Notes: generated from the letters alone by a model not told the origin. A stretch of DNA of 64,000 nucleotides from Frateuria soli (GCF_021117385.1 NZ_CP088252.1:2356001-2420000); one strand, 5' to 3'. Positions 52,396-61,322 are shown, counted from the stretch's first letter. Numbers and translations: made by a program.

Positions 52396-53130
52396 TCAGC
52401 GGTTCCGCTTCAGGTCGAGCACCAGCACGCCGGCGGTGAGCCAGGCGAGGATGGTGAGGATGAAATACATCAGGTCGCGCAGGTCGAGCACACCGCGCGC
52501 GATCGCCTCGAAATGCCGCAGCAGCGACAGGTGCGCCACGCCGTTGACCAGCCTGCGTGGCAGCGCGCCCTGGAAGAAATCCAGCACCTGCGGCTGGCCG
52601 ACCAGGATCAGCAACACGCACACCAGCGCGGTGAGGATGAAGGCCACCACCTGGCTGCGCGTGAGCGTGGACAGGCAGGCACCGATCGCCAGGAACGCGC
52701 CGGCCATGAGCCAGCTGCCGAGATAGCCGGCGAAGATCACGCCGTTGTCCGGATCGCCCAGGTAGTTGACGGTGATCCAGATCGGAAACGTCAGCGCCAG
52801 CGCCAGCCCCAGGAACAGCCAGGCGGCAAGGAACTTGCCCAGCATCGCCTGCACCAGCGTCACCGGCAGCGTCAGCAGCAGCTCCAGCGTGCCGGCCTTG
52901 GATTCCTCCGCCCACATGCGCATCGACAACGCCGGCGCCAGGATCAGGTACAGCCACGGGTGCATCACGAAGAACGGCTGCAGATCGGCCAGCCCGCGCT
53001 CGTAGAAGTCGCCCGCATAGAAGGTGAGCAGCCCGGCCAGTACCAGGAAGATCACCAGGAACACGTACGCCACCGGGGTGACGAAGTAGCTGCGCAGCTC
53101 GCGGCGCATGATGGCGGAGACGGGGTGCAT
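52396..53130 (-). CDS. ABC-2 type permease (GldF-like)
   Basis: A 244-residue protein with six membrane segments. N-terminal IMRRELRSYFVTPVAYVFLVIFLVLAGLLTFY and AEESKAGTLELLLTLPVTLVQAMLGKFLAAWLFLG are typical of GldF/ABC-2 permeases. The ATG overlaps the ATPase stop (TGATG, 53128-53132). It should pair with the ATPase to form an exporter or a membrane-perturbing machine. Substrate unknown. Confidence 0.93.
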   Translation of the reverse strand: MHPVSAIMRRELRSYFVTPVAYVFLVIFLVLAGLLTFYAGDFYERGLADLQPFFVMHPWLYLILAPALSMRMWAEESKAGTLELLLTLPVTLVQAMLGKFLAAWLFLGLALALTFPIWITVNYLGDPDNGVIFAGYLGSWLMAGAFLAIGACLSTLTRSQVVAFILTALVCVLLILVGQPQVLDFFQGALPRRLVNGVAHLSLLRHFEAIARGVLDLRDLMYFILTILAWLTAGVLVLDLKRNR

Positions 53131-54056
53131 CAGGCGCCCTCCCCCATCGTGATCTGGCGGAAGACCTCGTCCAGCCGGCCGCGCTCGAGCTGGATTTCCG
53201 AAACCTCCAGGCCCTGCTGGCGCAACAGGTCCTCGACCGGCTCCAGGATGCGCGCGCCGGGCTTGGGGAATACCGTGATGCGCCCGTCCAGCGGGTCGAC
53301 CTCGATCGCCGCCACCTGCGGCAGGCGCCCGAGCATCTCCTGCGAAACGCCGCTGCCGGGGGCGCTGAAGGACACCGCGCCGTGGTAGCGCGAGCGCGCC
53401 TCCAGCTCGGCCGGGGTGGCGTCGGCCAGCAGCTTGCCGCGGGCGATGATCACCACGCGGTTGCACAACGCATGGACCTCCTCCAGCAGGTGGGTGGAGA
53501 TCAGGATCGTGCGTTCGCGCGCCATCGAATCGATCAGCCGACGCACCGCGTGCTTCTGGTTCGGGTCCAGCCCGTCGGTGGGTTCGTCCAGCATCAGCAC
53601 CGGCGGGTCGTGCAGGATGGCCTGCGCCAGGCCCACGCGCCGGCGCAGGCCCTTGGACAGCGTGTCGATGCACTGCTCCAGCACGTCCTCCAGTTGCAGG
53701 TGCGTGACCACCTCGTCGAAGCGGCGGAACCCCGTCTCGGCCGGCAGCGCACGCACGCGCAGGATGAAGGTGAGGAACTCGCGCACGGTCATCTCGCCGT
53801 AGCTGGGCGCGCCCTCGGGCAGGTAGCCGAGCGCGCGCTTGGCCTTCAGCGGTTCGCGCTGCACGTCGTGTCCGCAAACCCGGGCGGTGCCGGAAGTCGG
53901 CACCAGGAACCCGGCGATCATGCGCATCGCGGTGGTCTTGCCGGCACCGTTGGGCCCGAGCAGCCCCAGCACCTGGCCGGGCTCGGCGCGGATGGACAGC
54001 GCGTCCACCGCGATGAGGCGGCCATAGCAACGGGTGAGTCGGTCAGCTTCGATCAT
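53130..54056 (-). CDS. ABC transporter ATPase (GldA-like)
   Basis: A 308-residue protein from ATG 54056. Walker A GPNGAGKTT, a signature LSKGLRRRVGLAQA (LSKG instead of LSGG, as in GldA), Walker B VLMLDEPTDGLDP and H-loop STHLLEEV are all intact. The C-terminal third (about 220-308) is the accessory domain of GldA/DrrA-like ATPases. First gene of the operon; the next two overlap or nearly touch. The upstream 100 bp show no clear promoter. Confidence 0.95.
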   Translation of the reverse strand: MIEADRLTRCYGRLIAVDALSIRAEPGQVLGLLGPNGAGKTTAMRMIAGFLVPTSGTARVCGHDVQREPLKAKRALGYLPEGAPSYGEMTVREFLTFILRVRALPAETGFRRFDEVVTHLQLEDVLEQCIDTLSKGLRRRVGLAQAILHDPPVLMLDEPTDGLDPNQKHAVRRLIDSMARERTILISTHLLEEVHALCNRVVIIARGKLLADATPAELEARSRYHGAVSFSAPGSGVSQEMLGRLPQVAAIEVDPLDGRITVFPKPGARILEPVEDLLRQQGLEVSEIQLERGRLDEVFRQITMGEGA

Positions 54057-54169
54057 GCGGCGTGGCGGCTTGGACAGGCCGCCAATGTAACCCACCGCCG
54101 CCATCGGGCGCGCGATGGAGCCGCTCGCGGACGGAGACGCGGCCCGGACCGCGAGCGGCTTCCCGCCAG

Positions 54170-54590
54170 TCAGCAGCGGAAATCCAGCCGCGCGTAGTAG
54201 AACCCGTCGTTCATGCCGAACGGCAGGTTTCCCAGCCATCGTGAAGCCCGGCCGGGGAAACGGCGCGCCGGTTTGCGGATCCCATTTGTCCGGACAGGTG
54301 TCGAACACGATGCCGGCGCCTACCGCGACCCTCGCCGCGTCGGAGAAGCGGTCCCCCGGCGCGACGTCGGCCAGCCACTTGCCGCCCCGGATCTGCTTGA
54401 TGCCGGGCGTGAAACCCTGTCCGCTGGCCGGGCCGAAATAGTTGCCGCGCAGGGTGAAGTCCCGGGCGCCCGTGCGGTACACGCCCTGCAGGATGTGGTG
54501 CACGCGCGGCTGGCCTTCCTCGATGAGGGTGACCCGGGTGTCGTCGAAGAGCTTCTCCGGCGGCAGGATGGCCGACGCTGACCTGTGCCC
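54170..54590 (-). pseudogene. 3' remnant of a TonB-dependent receptor gene with frameshifts
   Basis: Minus-strand frames encode LFDDTRVTLIEEGQPRVHHI, then YRTGARDFTLRGNYFGPASGQGFTPGIKQ, KWLADVAPGDRFSDAARVAVGAGIVFDTCPDKWDPQTGAPFP, and, after frame changes at about 54226-54238, LPFGMNDGFYYARLDFRC and a TGA at 54170-54172. This is the end of a TonB-dependent receptor barrel, up to its usual aromatic C-terminus. Two single-base deletions about 11 bp apart (before GGCTGGGAAACC and after it) explain the shift. The other 600 or more residues are missing. No start or plug domain is near. Confidence 0.78.
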
Positions 54591-54742
54591 GGTCGGCGAG
54601 CGGGAGAATTGTGTCTCGCCGCGCGGTTCGGCAGGTTGTCGCGGTCATGGCCGGCAACGGCCAGCCGGGGTGGCCGATGGCACGCCCGGTCGCGCGACCG
54701 GGCCCTCCCGCGGGTGCGGTCGACCGGGCGCAAATGCGGGGC

Positions 54743-54778
54743 AAAAAAAATCCTGCCCGCGCAAGGCGGGCAGGATTT
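54743..54778 (-). terminator. Rho-independent terminator of the SRPBCC-domain gene
   Basis: A 13-bp perfect stem AAATCCTGCCCGC / GCGGGCAGGATTT (54748-54760 and 54766-54778) with loop GCAAG. The minus-strand T-tract is complementary to the A run 54743-54750. It lies 22 bp after the stop at 54800. Confidence 0.95.
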
Positions 54779-54799
54779 CGTCAGGCCGGATGTGTGCGC

Positions 54800-56203
54800 T
54801 TACTCGGCGCTGGCAGCCTCGGCCGGCGCGGCGGCCGAGCTCGCGGCGGCGGCGGAGCTGGCGGCGGCGGGCGCCGAAGAGCTGGCGGCCGGCGCCGGCT
54901 CCAGCGTCGGCTGCGGGATGCCCGCGGCCTGTTCCGGCGTCTGCTCCGGCAGGTTGTCGCCCAGCAGCGGCAGGTAGACCTCGTACTTGGCGTAGGTCGT
55001 GATGTTGCCGTCCTTGTCCTTGACCTCCGGCTGCACTTCGATGTCGTACAGGCGGTTGGTCACTTCGTCGAACTTGTAGCCGTGGGTCTGGGAGTAGGCC
55101 TTGAGCATCTCGCGGGTCTGCGGCACGCCGGCGGCGGTGCCGTTCCACACGCCCATCAGGGCGGGGGTGCCGTAGGCCAGCGTGGCACGTACGTTGTTGT
55201 CCACGACCAGGCGGCCGAAGCGGTCATGGTCGCCCGGCTGCGGGCCGGCCGGCTTGGCGGCGGCGGTGCTGCTGGCGCTGGCCGGAGCACTGGAAGCCTC
55301 GGCCGGCTCTTCCTCGCCCAGCTTCGGCGGCTGCGGCGGAGTCAGCTCCTGGCTCTGGCCGGCGACGGTCAGGCTGGTGGCGTCGATCGGCATGCCCACG
55401 TCGAAGGTGTAGTTCTGGTCGCCGTAGTTGGTCGTGAAGATGACGCGCGGACCGACCACGTTGACGCCCAGCTTCTTGGCGGCGTCCTTGATCTGCGTGA
55501 CGGCGGTGGCGGTCGCCTCGTCCAGGGCGGCCAGGCCGCCGCTGCGCTGGATCGAGCTGGAAACCAGCAACATCGGGGTCGGCGGCGTCTGGACGATGTA
55601 GGGGACCAGGTTGCCGTAGTCGATGTTCGGCACCGCGGCCAGGACGTTCTGCAGGTTGCCCAGGCTGGTCTGGATCATCGAATCCGGATCGCCATGGATG
55701 TAAAGGTTGGAATAGCGGTTGATCAGGTTGAAGCCATAGGCCACGTCATAGGCCCAGGTCACCTTGGTCAGCTGGTGGCGGCTGCCCTCGCGCTCCAGGT
55801 CCAGCGTGAAGTGCTTGTCCTGCCCGCGCCAGTCGTTGTCCAGGTTCCAGATGATCTTGGCCTGGTTGACGGTGTTGTCGACCTTGTAGAACTCGGGGTC
55901 GGCACTGGCGATCGTCAGCTTGCCGTCGCCCACGCGGTTGTCCTCGCTGCTCCAGCTGACTTCCGAACCGGGGCCGTAGGACTTGCCGGAAAGCTTGAAC
56001 TGGATCTTCGGGTCCTCCTGGCGCAGCGAGGAGTAGTCCTCGAAGCGGCGGAAGTTGTTGAGGACGTCGTAGACCTGGCGCATGTCCTTGCCAAAGACCA
56101 GCGACCGTTCCACGTGGCCACTGCCGGGCATGATCACGCCTACCACGACACCGACCACGGCGACGATGATCAGGGCCACAATGAATTCAAGAACACGCAT
56201 CAT
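54800..56203 (-). CDS. Membrane-anchored SRPBCC / effector-binding-like protein with Ala-Ser tail
   Basis: A 467-residue protein. An N-terminal membrane helix (about 3-27) is followed by a START/SRPBCC domain (HVERSLVFGKDMRQVYDVLNNFRRFEDYSSL...). From about residue 210 an AraC-effector/GyrI-like domain is seen in two halves, with LASSS-like VSSSIQRSGGLAALDEATA and MLKAYSQTHGYKFDEVTNRLYDIEVQPE...YEVYLPLL, interrupted by a Pro/Ala/Glu linker (about 300-330). The last 35 residues are Ala/Ser/Pro (PAASSSAPAAASSAAAASS). Family members are often called polyketide cyclases; no such function is implied. It follows a two-component system on the same strand. Confidence 0.83.
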   Translation of the reverse strand: MMRVLEFIVALIIVAVVGVVVGVIMPGSGHVERSLVFGKDMRQVYDVLNNFRRFEDYSSLRQEDPKIQFKLSGKSYGPGSEVSWSSEDNRVGDGKLTIASADPEFYKVDNTVNQAKIIWNLDNDWRGQDKHFTLDLEREGSRHQLTKVTWAYDVAYGFNLINRYSNLYIHGDPDSMIQTSLGNLQNVLAAVPNIDYGNLVPYIVQTPPTPMLLVSSSIQRSGGLAALDEATATAVTQIKDAAKKLGVNVVGPRVIFTTNYGDQNYTFDVGMPIDATSLTVAGQSQELTPPQPPKLGEEEPAEASSAPASASSTAAAKPAGPQPGDHDRFGRLVVDNNVRATLAYGTPALMGVWNGTAAGVPQTREMLKAYSQTHGYKFDEVTNRLYDIEVQPEVKDKDGNITTYAKYEVYLPLLGDNLPEQTPEQAAGIPQPTLEPAPAASSSAPAAASSAAAASSAAAPAEAASAE

Positions 56204-56561
56204 TACCTGGGTTCTCCGAGCGTTTTCCGCGCAGCGCTAAAGGTTCCCGTCGGACTCCGCGCCACAGGGGAAACCCCGGAGGAAGGCACGGCGAGGGTCG
56301 GCAAAAGACCGAAGCTTGGGATGGTACTTGCTCGCGGGCTGGAACGCCATCAGGCGGACAGGGGCCTGCCCGGGTGCCGTGAAGTCGGCCTCGGGAGGCC
56401 GTTCGCAGGCGCTTCTTCGCGGCTGAGGCCCGGCCGGGCCCCCGCGCGAAAGCCCCTTCGGCTCCGCCACCGCACGACCGCGCCCAGCGCGAAGGGGGCG
56501 GCGGGGAGGGCCGAAATCGGAGCGTCTCCCGGCCCACGCCGCGGTACAGCGGCGACCGTCG
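56204..56561. other. 358-bp gap between a response regulator and the SRPBCC-domain gene
   Basis: The gap must contain the end of the two-component operon and the promoter of the gene at 56203. It has GC-rich inverted stretches (for example CCGGCCGGGCCC) but no T-tract terminator, and no consensus -35/-10. A minus-strand frame of 78 codons reads across it without a ribosome binding site, and I reject it as a gene. Confidence 0.5.
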
Positions 56562-57203
56562 TCAGACGATGCCCAGCTCCAGCGCCTTCAGCACGGCACG
56601 GGTCCGGTCGCGCACCCCCAGCTTGGAGAGGATGTTGGACACGTGGTTCTTCACCGTCCCCTCGGCCACCTTCAGCGAATTGGCGATTTCCTTGTTGGAG
56701 TAGCCGCCGGAAAGCAGGCGCAGGATCTCCGTCTCACGCTCGGTGAGCGGATCGGGCTGCTCGAGGCTGGTGAACTGGTTCTGCATGCGCCCCACCCCGG
56801 CCAGCAGGCGCTGGGTGACCATCGGCGCCACCAGCGAGCCGCCGGCGGCGACCGTGCGCACCGCCTCGACCAGCTGTTCCAGCGAGACGTCCTTGAGCAG
56901 GTAGCCCCGCGCGCCCGCCTTCAGGCCCTGCAGCACCAGCTGGTCGTCGTCGAAGGTGGTCAGGATGATGGTCGGCGGCAGCTCGCCGCGCGCGGACAGC
57001 GTCTGCAGCACCTCCAGCCCGCTCATGTTGGGCATGCGCAGGTCCAGCAGCACCACGTCGGGCTTGATCCGCGGGATGTCGGCCACGGCCTGCGCGCCGT
57101 CGGCGCACTCGGCGACCACGCGGATGTCCTCGGCCAGGTCCAGCAGCGAACGGACGCCCTGGCGCACCAGGTTCTGGTCATCGACGAGACAGACGGAAAT
57201 CAT
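56562..57203 (-). CDS. NarL/FixJ-type response regulator
   Basis: A 213-residue protein; AGAGGAA lies before the ATG at 57203. Receiver: D8-D9 acidic pair, phospho-acceptor D54 (VVLLDLRMPNMSG), Thr in ILTTFDDD, Lys in GYLLKDVSLEQL. LuxR-type helix-turn-helix at the C-terminus: LTERETEILRLLSGGYSNKEIANSLKVAEGTVKNHVSNILSKLGVRDRTRAVLKALELG. It acts with the upstream sensor kinase (102 bp apart). The targets are not evident but could include the adjacent SRPBCC or ABC genes. Confidence 0.96.
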   Translation of the reverse strand: MISVCLVDDQNLVRQGVRSLLDLAEDIRVVAECADGAQAVADIPRIKPDVVLLDLRMPNMSGLEVLQTLSARGELPPTIILTTFDDDQLVLQGLKAGARGYLLKDVSLEQLVEAVRTVAAGGSLVAPMVTQRLLAGVGRMQNQFTSLEQPDPLTERETEILRLLSGGYSNKEIANSLKVAEGTVKNHVSNILSKLGVRDRTRAVLKALELGIV

Positions 57204-57305
57204 CGCGGTTCCTCTAGACAGGGCGGTGATGGCGTGCGCTGGGCAAGTGCAGTCGCAGCGCCGGGCGCTGCCCGCCATTCTGGCATGGGACGCGCCGGCC
57301 CGGCG

Positions 57306-58529
57306 TCACGACACGCTCAATGCCGGCGGCTCGAGCCGGGAGGGTGAATGGGCCAGTGCCAGCGCCTCGCCCAGCGGCAGGCGCACGGTCAGCGCGAAAC
57401 CCTCGCTGACCGCGGTATCCACCGCCACGCTGCCGCCGAACTCGGCCAGCCGCTCGCGCATGCCGGACAGGCCGTTGCCCGGCTTGAAGTGCGCCGCGCC
57501 GCGGCCATCGTCGCGCGCGTGCAGGCCGATCTGGTTGGCGTCGGCATAGGCAAAGGTCAGCCAGAGTTGCCGCGCGCCGGCGTGCCTGGCGCAGTTGGTG
57601 ATGATCTCCTGCGCACAGCGCAGCAAAACCTGCGCCCGGCGGGGATCCTCCACGCTGAATCGCGGCGGCATGTCCACGCGCACGGTCAGCCCGGGGACAC
57701 CCTCGATCAGGCTGCGCAACGCCTGGGTCAGGTCGATGGCGTCGTCCTGGCGCAGCTCGCTGACCGCCTCGCGCACGTCCGACAACAGATGCCGCGCCGT
57801 GGCCTGCGCCTTGCGGACGTGCTCGGCAGAGGCCTCGTTGGCCAGGTGGCTGGCCACCTCCAGGTTGAGGCTGAGCGCGGTCAGGTGATGGCCGATCAGG
57901 TCGTGCAGTTCGCGCGCGATGCGCATGCGCTCGGCGATGCGGGTCGATTCGGCCAGCAGCGCGCGGGTGGCGCGCAATTCGGAGTTGAGTCGCCGCTGCG
58001 CCTCGCGCGCCTCGGTCTGCTGGCTGGCGATCATGGAGGCGACGAAGCTCAGCGCGGAGATGCCCAGGTAGATGCTGATCTGCAGGAATGCCAGCCAGAC
58101 GTTGCGCTCGTACTCGGGGAAGTTCATGAACACGAACACCAGCGAGACGTTCTGCAACACGATGCACACCACCCCCAGCCAGACCGGCAGGAGCCAGGGC
58201 AGCACCACGGCGATGACCGCCATCAGCATCGCCGACAGGCCGCTGTGGCTGTACCAGCCCACCGCGACGGCGACCGCGCTCATCACCGCCGTGCCCGCCA
58301 GCCGCAGTCCCACGTAGCGGCGCGCGCCCAGGTTGGTGGTCACCGCCCAGTACAACATGCCGAACACCAGGTAACAGAGCGTCCAGAGCAGCAGCGAGAA
58401 GCCCGGCCGGTTCAGCTGCGTCAGGCGCTCGGTGGCCCACTGGGTCAACAGCGGCGTGCCCACGCAGAGATAGGTGAACAACCCGGCGTAGCGCAACAGG
58501 CGGATATGGTTGAAGTTGATCCAGGACAT
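57306..58529 (-). CDS. Sensor histidine kinase, HisKA_3 (DesK/NarX) type
   Basis: A 407-residue protein. Residues 1-165 hold about six membrane segments without a periplasmic domain, so it may sense the membrane itself. A coiled linker (about 165-205) leads to H209 in ARELHDLIGHHLTALSLNLE. The ATPase domain has N-box LLRCAQEIITNCARHAGARQ and G-box DDGRGAAHFKPGNGLSGMRERL. This is the kinase partner of the following response regulator. It is divergent from the GNAT-minCDE operon. Confidence 0.95.
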   Translation of the reverse strand: MSWINFNHIRLLRYAGLFTYLCVGTPLLTQWATERLTQLNRPGFSLLLWTLCYLVFGMLYWAVTTNLGARRYVGLRLAGTAVMSAVAVAVGWYSHSGLSAMLMAVIAVVLPWLLPVWLGVVCIVLQNVSLVFVFMNFPEYERNVWLAFLQISIYLGISALSFVASMIASQQTEAREAQRRLNSELRATRALLAESTRIAERMRIARELHDLIGHHLTALSLNLEVASHLANEASAEHVRKAQATARHLLSDVREAVSELRQDDAIDLTQALRSLIEGVPGLTVRVDMPPRFSVEDPRRAQVLLRCAQEIITNCARHAGARQLWLTFAYADANQIGLHARDDGRGAAHFKPGNGLSGMRERLAEFGGSVAVDTAVSEGFALTVRLPLGEALALAHSPSRLEPPALSVS

Positions 58530-58724
58530 ACCCGCATCATAGGCCCACGCCAGCCCCGCGCAATGCGCGGAAAGTCACCCTGCCACCGGACACGCAGGCT
58601 CTCGTTTTACAAAGGTTTTACAGGTGCGCGCGGGATGTGCACCCCGCCCCCGCGTGCCATAATGCGCACTTGCGGGACGCCTGCGGCGACCCACCGATCG
58701 ACTGCCTTATCTGCGGAGCAACGA

Positions 58725-59354
58725 ATGGCCTTAGCCATCCGCGACGTGCGCGAGCACGACCTGGATGCCGTGCTGGCGCTCAACAACGCCGCCGGCCGCT
58801 CCATCCTCGCCCTGGACGCCGCGCAGCTGCGCTACTTCTACGAGCGGGCCGATTACTTCCGCGTCGCCGAGATCGACGGCCAGCTGGCCGGCTTCCTGAT
58901 GGCCCTGCGCGACGGCGGCAACTACGACAGCCCCAACTACCGCTGGTTTTCCGAGCACTACGAATCGTTCGTCTACATCGACCGCATCGTGATCGGCAAC
59001 GCGTTCCGCCGCCACGGCCTGGGCCGCATCCTTTATTGCGACGTCACCAGCTACGCCGAGGTGCGCGTGCCGCTGCTCACGTGCGAAGTGTTCCTGGAGC
59101 CGCGCGACGACGTGGTCGTGCTGTTCCATGGCACCTATGGCTTCCAGGAAGTGGGCCAGCAGCGCATGGGCGATTCCGGACCGCAGGTGAGCCTGCTGGC
59201 CAAGGACCTGCCCAGCTACGCCTACGTGCGCGAGACCTGGCTCGAACACGGCGGCCTGCCGGACGAGCCGTGGCTTGCCGAGCGCGAGCTGCCGGTTCCC
59301 GCTTCCTCCCTCACCTCCCAGCCGCGCCGCCTCGCCGGAGAGCGGCGCCCATGA
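58725..59354 (+). CDS. GNAT family N-acetyltransferase, first gene of the min operon
   Basis: A 209-residue protein from ATG 58725 with GGAG upstream. GNAT features: LAIRDVREHDLDAVLALNNAAGRSILALDAAQLRYFYERADYFRVAEIDGQLAGFLMAL, then SFVYIDRIVIGNAFRRHGLGRILYCDVTSYA with the R-x-x-G-x-G acetyl-CoA loop, and FHGTYGFQEVGQQRM. A C-terminal tail rich in Pro/Ser/Arg follows. Its stop overlaps the minC start (ATGA, 59351-59354). This suggests coupled expression with cell-division placement genes; the acetyl acceptor is unknown. Confidence 0.92.
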   Translation: MALAIRDVREHDLDAVLALNNAAGRSILALDAAQLRYFYERADYFRVAEIDGQLAGFLMALRDGGNYDSPNYRWFSEHYESFVYIDRIVIGNAFRRHGLGRILYCDVTSYAEVRVPLLTCEVFLEPRDDVVVLFHGTYGFQEVGQQRMGDSGPQVSLLAKDLPSYAYVRETWLEHGGLPDEPWLAERELPVPASSLTSQPRRLAGERRP

Positions 59355-60130
59355 CGGTAAAAATGGATACCACTGAAGCTTGCGACCTGCGTTTCGGCCA
59401 GGTCGGCATTGCCTGCGTGCGCGTGCGCCGCGTGGACGCCGCCGCGCTCTGCGACGAGCTCGAGCGGCGCGTGCGCTCGGCGCCGCAACTGTTCTCCCGC
59501 GCCGCCGTGGTGCTGGACCTGTCGCATCTGCTCGACCTGCCCGACGACGGCACCGTCGACGCACTGCTGGAAGCCGTGCGCAGCGCGGGCATGCTGCCAG
59601 TGGGACTGGCCTACGGCACCAGCGCCACCGAGGCGCTGGCCCAGCGCATGGGACTGCCGCTGATCGCCAAGTTCCGCGCCGCCTACGAGCCGGCCGACGG
59701 CAGCAGCATCGCGCCAGCCGCCGCGGCGCCGGCCGCCGCACCCGCGCCGCGCGCCGAGCCGGTGCGCGAACCGATCCACGCCACGCCGCCGGCCAATCCC
59801 GGGCTGGGCGCACAGCATCACGACGGCACCGTGCGCTCTGGCCAGCAGGTCTACGCGCGCGAGCGCGACCTGGTGCTGACCGGCGCCATCGCCAACGGCG
59901 CCGAAGTGATCGCCGACGGCTCCATCCACGTCTACGGCAGCCTGCGCGGTCGTGCCATGGCCGGCGCGCAGGGCGACGAGAAGGCACGCATCTTCGTGTC
60001 CGACTTCCGCGCCGAACTGGTAGCCATCGCCGGCCATTACCGCGTGTTTGAACAGATCCCCAAGGACCTCGAAGGCCAGGCTGTGCAATGCTGGCTCGAT
60101 GGTGAAAAATTGATGATCGCCCGGCTGTGA
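59351..60130 (+). CDS. minC: Septum site-determining protein MinC
   Basis: A 259-residue inhibitor of FtsZ polymerisation. The N-terminal domain (about 1-115) has RVRRVDAAALCDELERRVRSAPQLFSRAAVVLDLSHL. A long Ala/Pro linker (about 118-150, for example APAAAAPAAAPAPRAEP) leads to the beta-helix domain that binds MinD (TVRSGQQVYARERDLVLTGAIANGAEVIADGSIHVYGSLRGRAMAGAQGDEKARIF). The ATG overlaps the stop of the GNAT gene. Order minC-minD-minE is the classical one. Confidence 0.97.
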   Translation: MTVKMDTTEACDLRFGQVGIACVRVRRVDAAALCDELERRVRSAPQLFSRAAVVLDLSHLLDLPDDGTVDALLEAVRSAGMLPVGLAYGTSATEALAQRMGLPLIAKFRAAYEPADGSSIAPAAAAPAAAPAPRAEPVREPIHATPPANPGLGAQHHDGTVRSGQQVYARERDLVLTGAIANGAEVIADGSIHVYGSLRGRAMAGAQGDEKARIFVSDFRAELVAIAGHYRVFEQIPKDLEGQAVQCWLDGEKLMIARL

Positions 60131-60169
60131 CCGGCGATTCCCACACCCAAGCATCCCGGAGAAGAGCCC

Positions 60170-60985
60170 TTGAGCGCTGAGATTATCGTCGTCACGTCCG
60201 GCAAAGGCGGTGTCGGCAAGACCACCACGAGCGCCTCGCTGGCCACCGGCCTGGCGATGGCCGGCAAGAAAGTCGCGGTGATCGACTTCGACGTCGGCCT
60301 GCGCAACCTGGACCTCATCATGGGCTGCGAGCGGCGCGTGGTGTACGACTTCGTCAACGTCGTCAACGGCGAGGCCACGATCAAGCAGGCGCTGATCAAG
60401 GACAAGCGCCACGAGAACCTGTTCGTGCTGGCCGCCAGCCAGACCCGCGACAAGGACGCGCTGACCCAGGAAGGCGTCGAGAAGGTGCTCGACGCCCTGT
60501 CCAACGACGGTTTCGACTTCATCGTGTGCGACTCGCCCGCCGGCATCGAGAAGGGTGCGCACCTGGCGATGTACTTCGCCGACCACGCGGTGGTGGTGGT
60601 CAACCCGGAAGTCTCCTCGGTGCGCGACTCGGACCGCATCCTGGGCCTGCTCGCCAGCAAGACGCGCCGCGCCGAGCGCGGTGAGGCCGGCATCACCCAG
60701 CACCTGCTGCTGACCCGCTACAACCCCGCGCGCGTGGCGCTCGGCGAGATGCTGAGCGTCAAGGACGTCGAGGAAATCCTTGGCATCACCGTGGTCGGCG
60801 TGATCCCGGAGTCGGAGAACGTGCTGGCAGCATCGAACGCCGGCGTGCCCGTGATCCTGGACGAGAACTCCAACGCCGGCCAGGCCTATCGCGACACGGT
60901 CGCGCGCATCCTTGGAGAGGCGCGTCCGCTACGTTTCACCGAAGTGGCCAAGAAGGGCTTTCTCCAGCGCGTGTTCGGAGGCTGA
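60170..60985 (+). CDS. minD: Septum site-determining ATPase MinD
   Basis: A 271-residue ParA-like ATPase. The start is TTG at 60170 with CCGGAGAAGAG upstream. The deviant Walker A KGGVGKTT (about 11-18), [14 protein letters not shown], and DSPAGIE (Walker B) are present. The C-terminal amphipathic helix is [11 protein letters not shown], which binds the membrane. MinD recruits MinC and is displaced by MinE in pole-to-pole oscillation. A single base separates its stop from the minE start. Confidence 0.98.
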   Translation: MSAEIIVVTSGKGGVGKTTTSASLATGLAMAGKKVAVIDFDVGLRNLDLIMGCERRVVYDFVNVVNGEATIKQALIKDKRHENLFVLAASQTRDKDALTQEGVEKVLDALSNDGFDFIVCDSPAGIEKGAHLAMYFADHAVVVVNPEVSSVRDSDRILGLLASKTRRAERGEAGITQHLLLTRYNPARVALGEMLSVKDVEEILGITVVGVIPESENVLAASNAGVPVILDENSNAGQAYRDTVARILGEARPLRFTEVAKKGFLQRVFGG

Positions 60986-60986
60986 T

Positions 60987-61256
60987 GTGGGCATTCTCGA
61001 TTTCCTGAAGCGCAAGCCGGAACCCACCGCTTCGGTCGCCAAGGAACGCCTGCGCATCATCGTGGCGCAGGAGCGCTCCACCCGCGGCGCGCCGGACTAC
61101 CTGCCGCTGATGCGCAACGAGCTGCTCGAGGTGATCAAGAAGTACGTTCACGTCGACATCGATGCGATCAACATCAACGTCGAGCGCGACAGTGGCCATG
61201 AGGTGCTGGAGCTTTCCGTCGCCCTGCCCGACGGCAAGGCCGCCGGCACGCCGTAA
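60987..61256 (+). CDS. minE: Cell division topological specificity factor MinE
   Basis: An 89-residue protein read from GTG 60987, one base after the minD stop. The N-terminal membrane-targeting/MinD-activating part is [29 protein letters not shown], and the dimerisation domain is [31 protein letters not shown]. The overlapping ATG (60985) is out of frame, so GTG is the start. It ends the min operon and is followed by a paired hairpin repeat. Confidence 0.97.
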   Translation: MGILDFLKRKPEPTASVAKERLRIIVAQERSTRGAPDYLPLMRNELLEVIKKYVHVDIDAININVERDSGHEVLELSVALPDGKAAGTP

Positions 61257-61259
61257 ATC

Positions 61260-61320
61260 GCAGGGTGGGTTTCGGCCCACCTTGCGGCACAGGAGCGGTG
61301 GGCTCGAGCCCGCCCTACGC
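61260..61320. repeat. Paired hairpin repeat, second family, after minE
   Basis: Left arm GCAGGGTGGGTTTCGGCCCA (61260-61279, continuing CCTTGC) and right arm GCGGTGGGCTCGAGCCCGCC (61295-61314, continuing CTACGC). Both arms fold as hairpins. It matches the pair at 41651. The right arm ends two bases before the start codon at 61323, so it overlaps the place expected for that gene's ribosome binding site. Confidence 0.85.
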
Positions 61321-61322
61321 CC

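Noticed and set aside
56237..56470. 78-codon minus-strand frame in the gap before the SRPBCC gene
   Set aside because: No ribosome binding site and no recognisable protein pattern.
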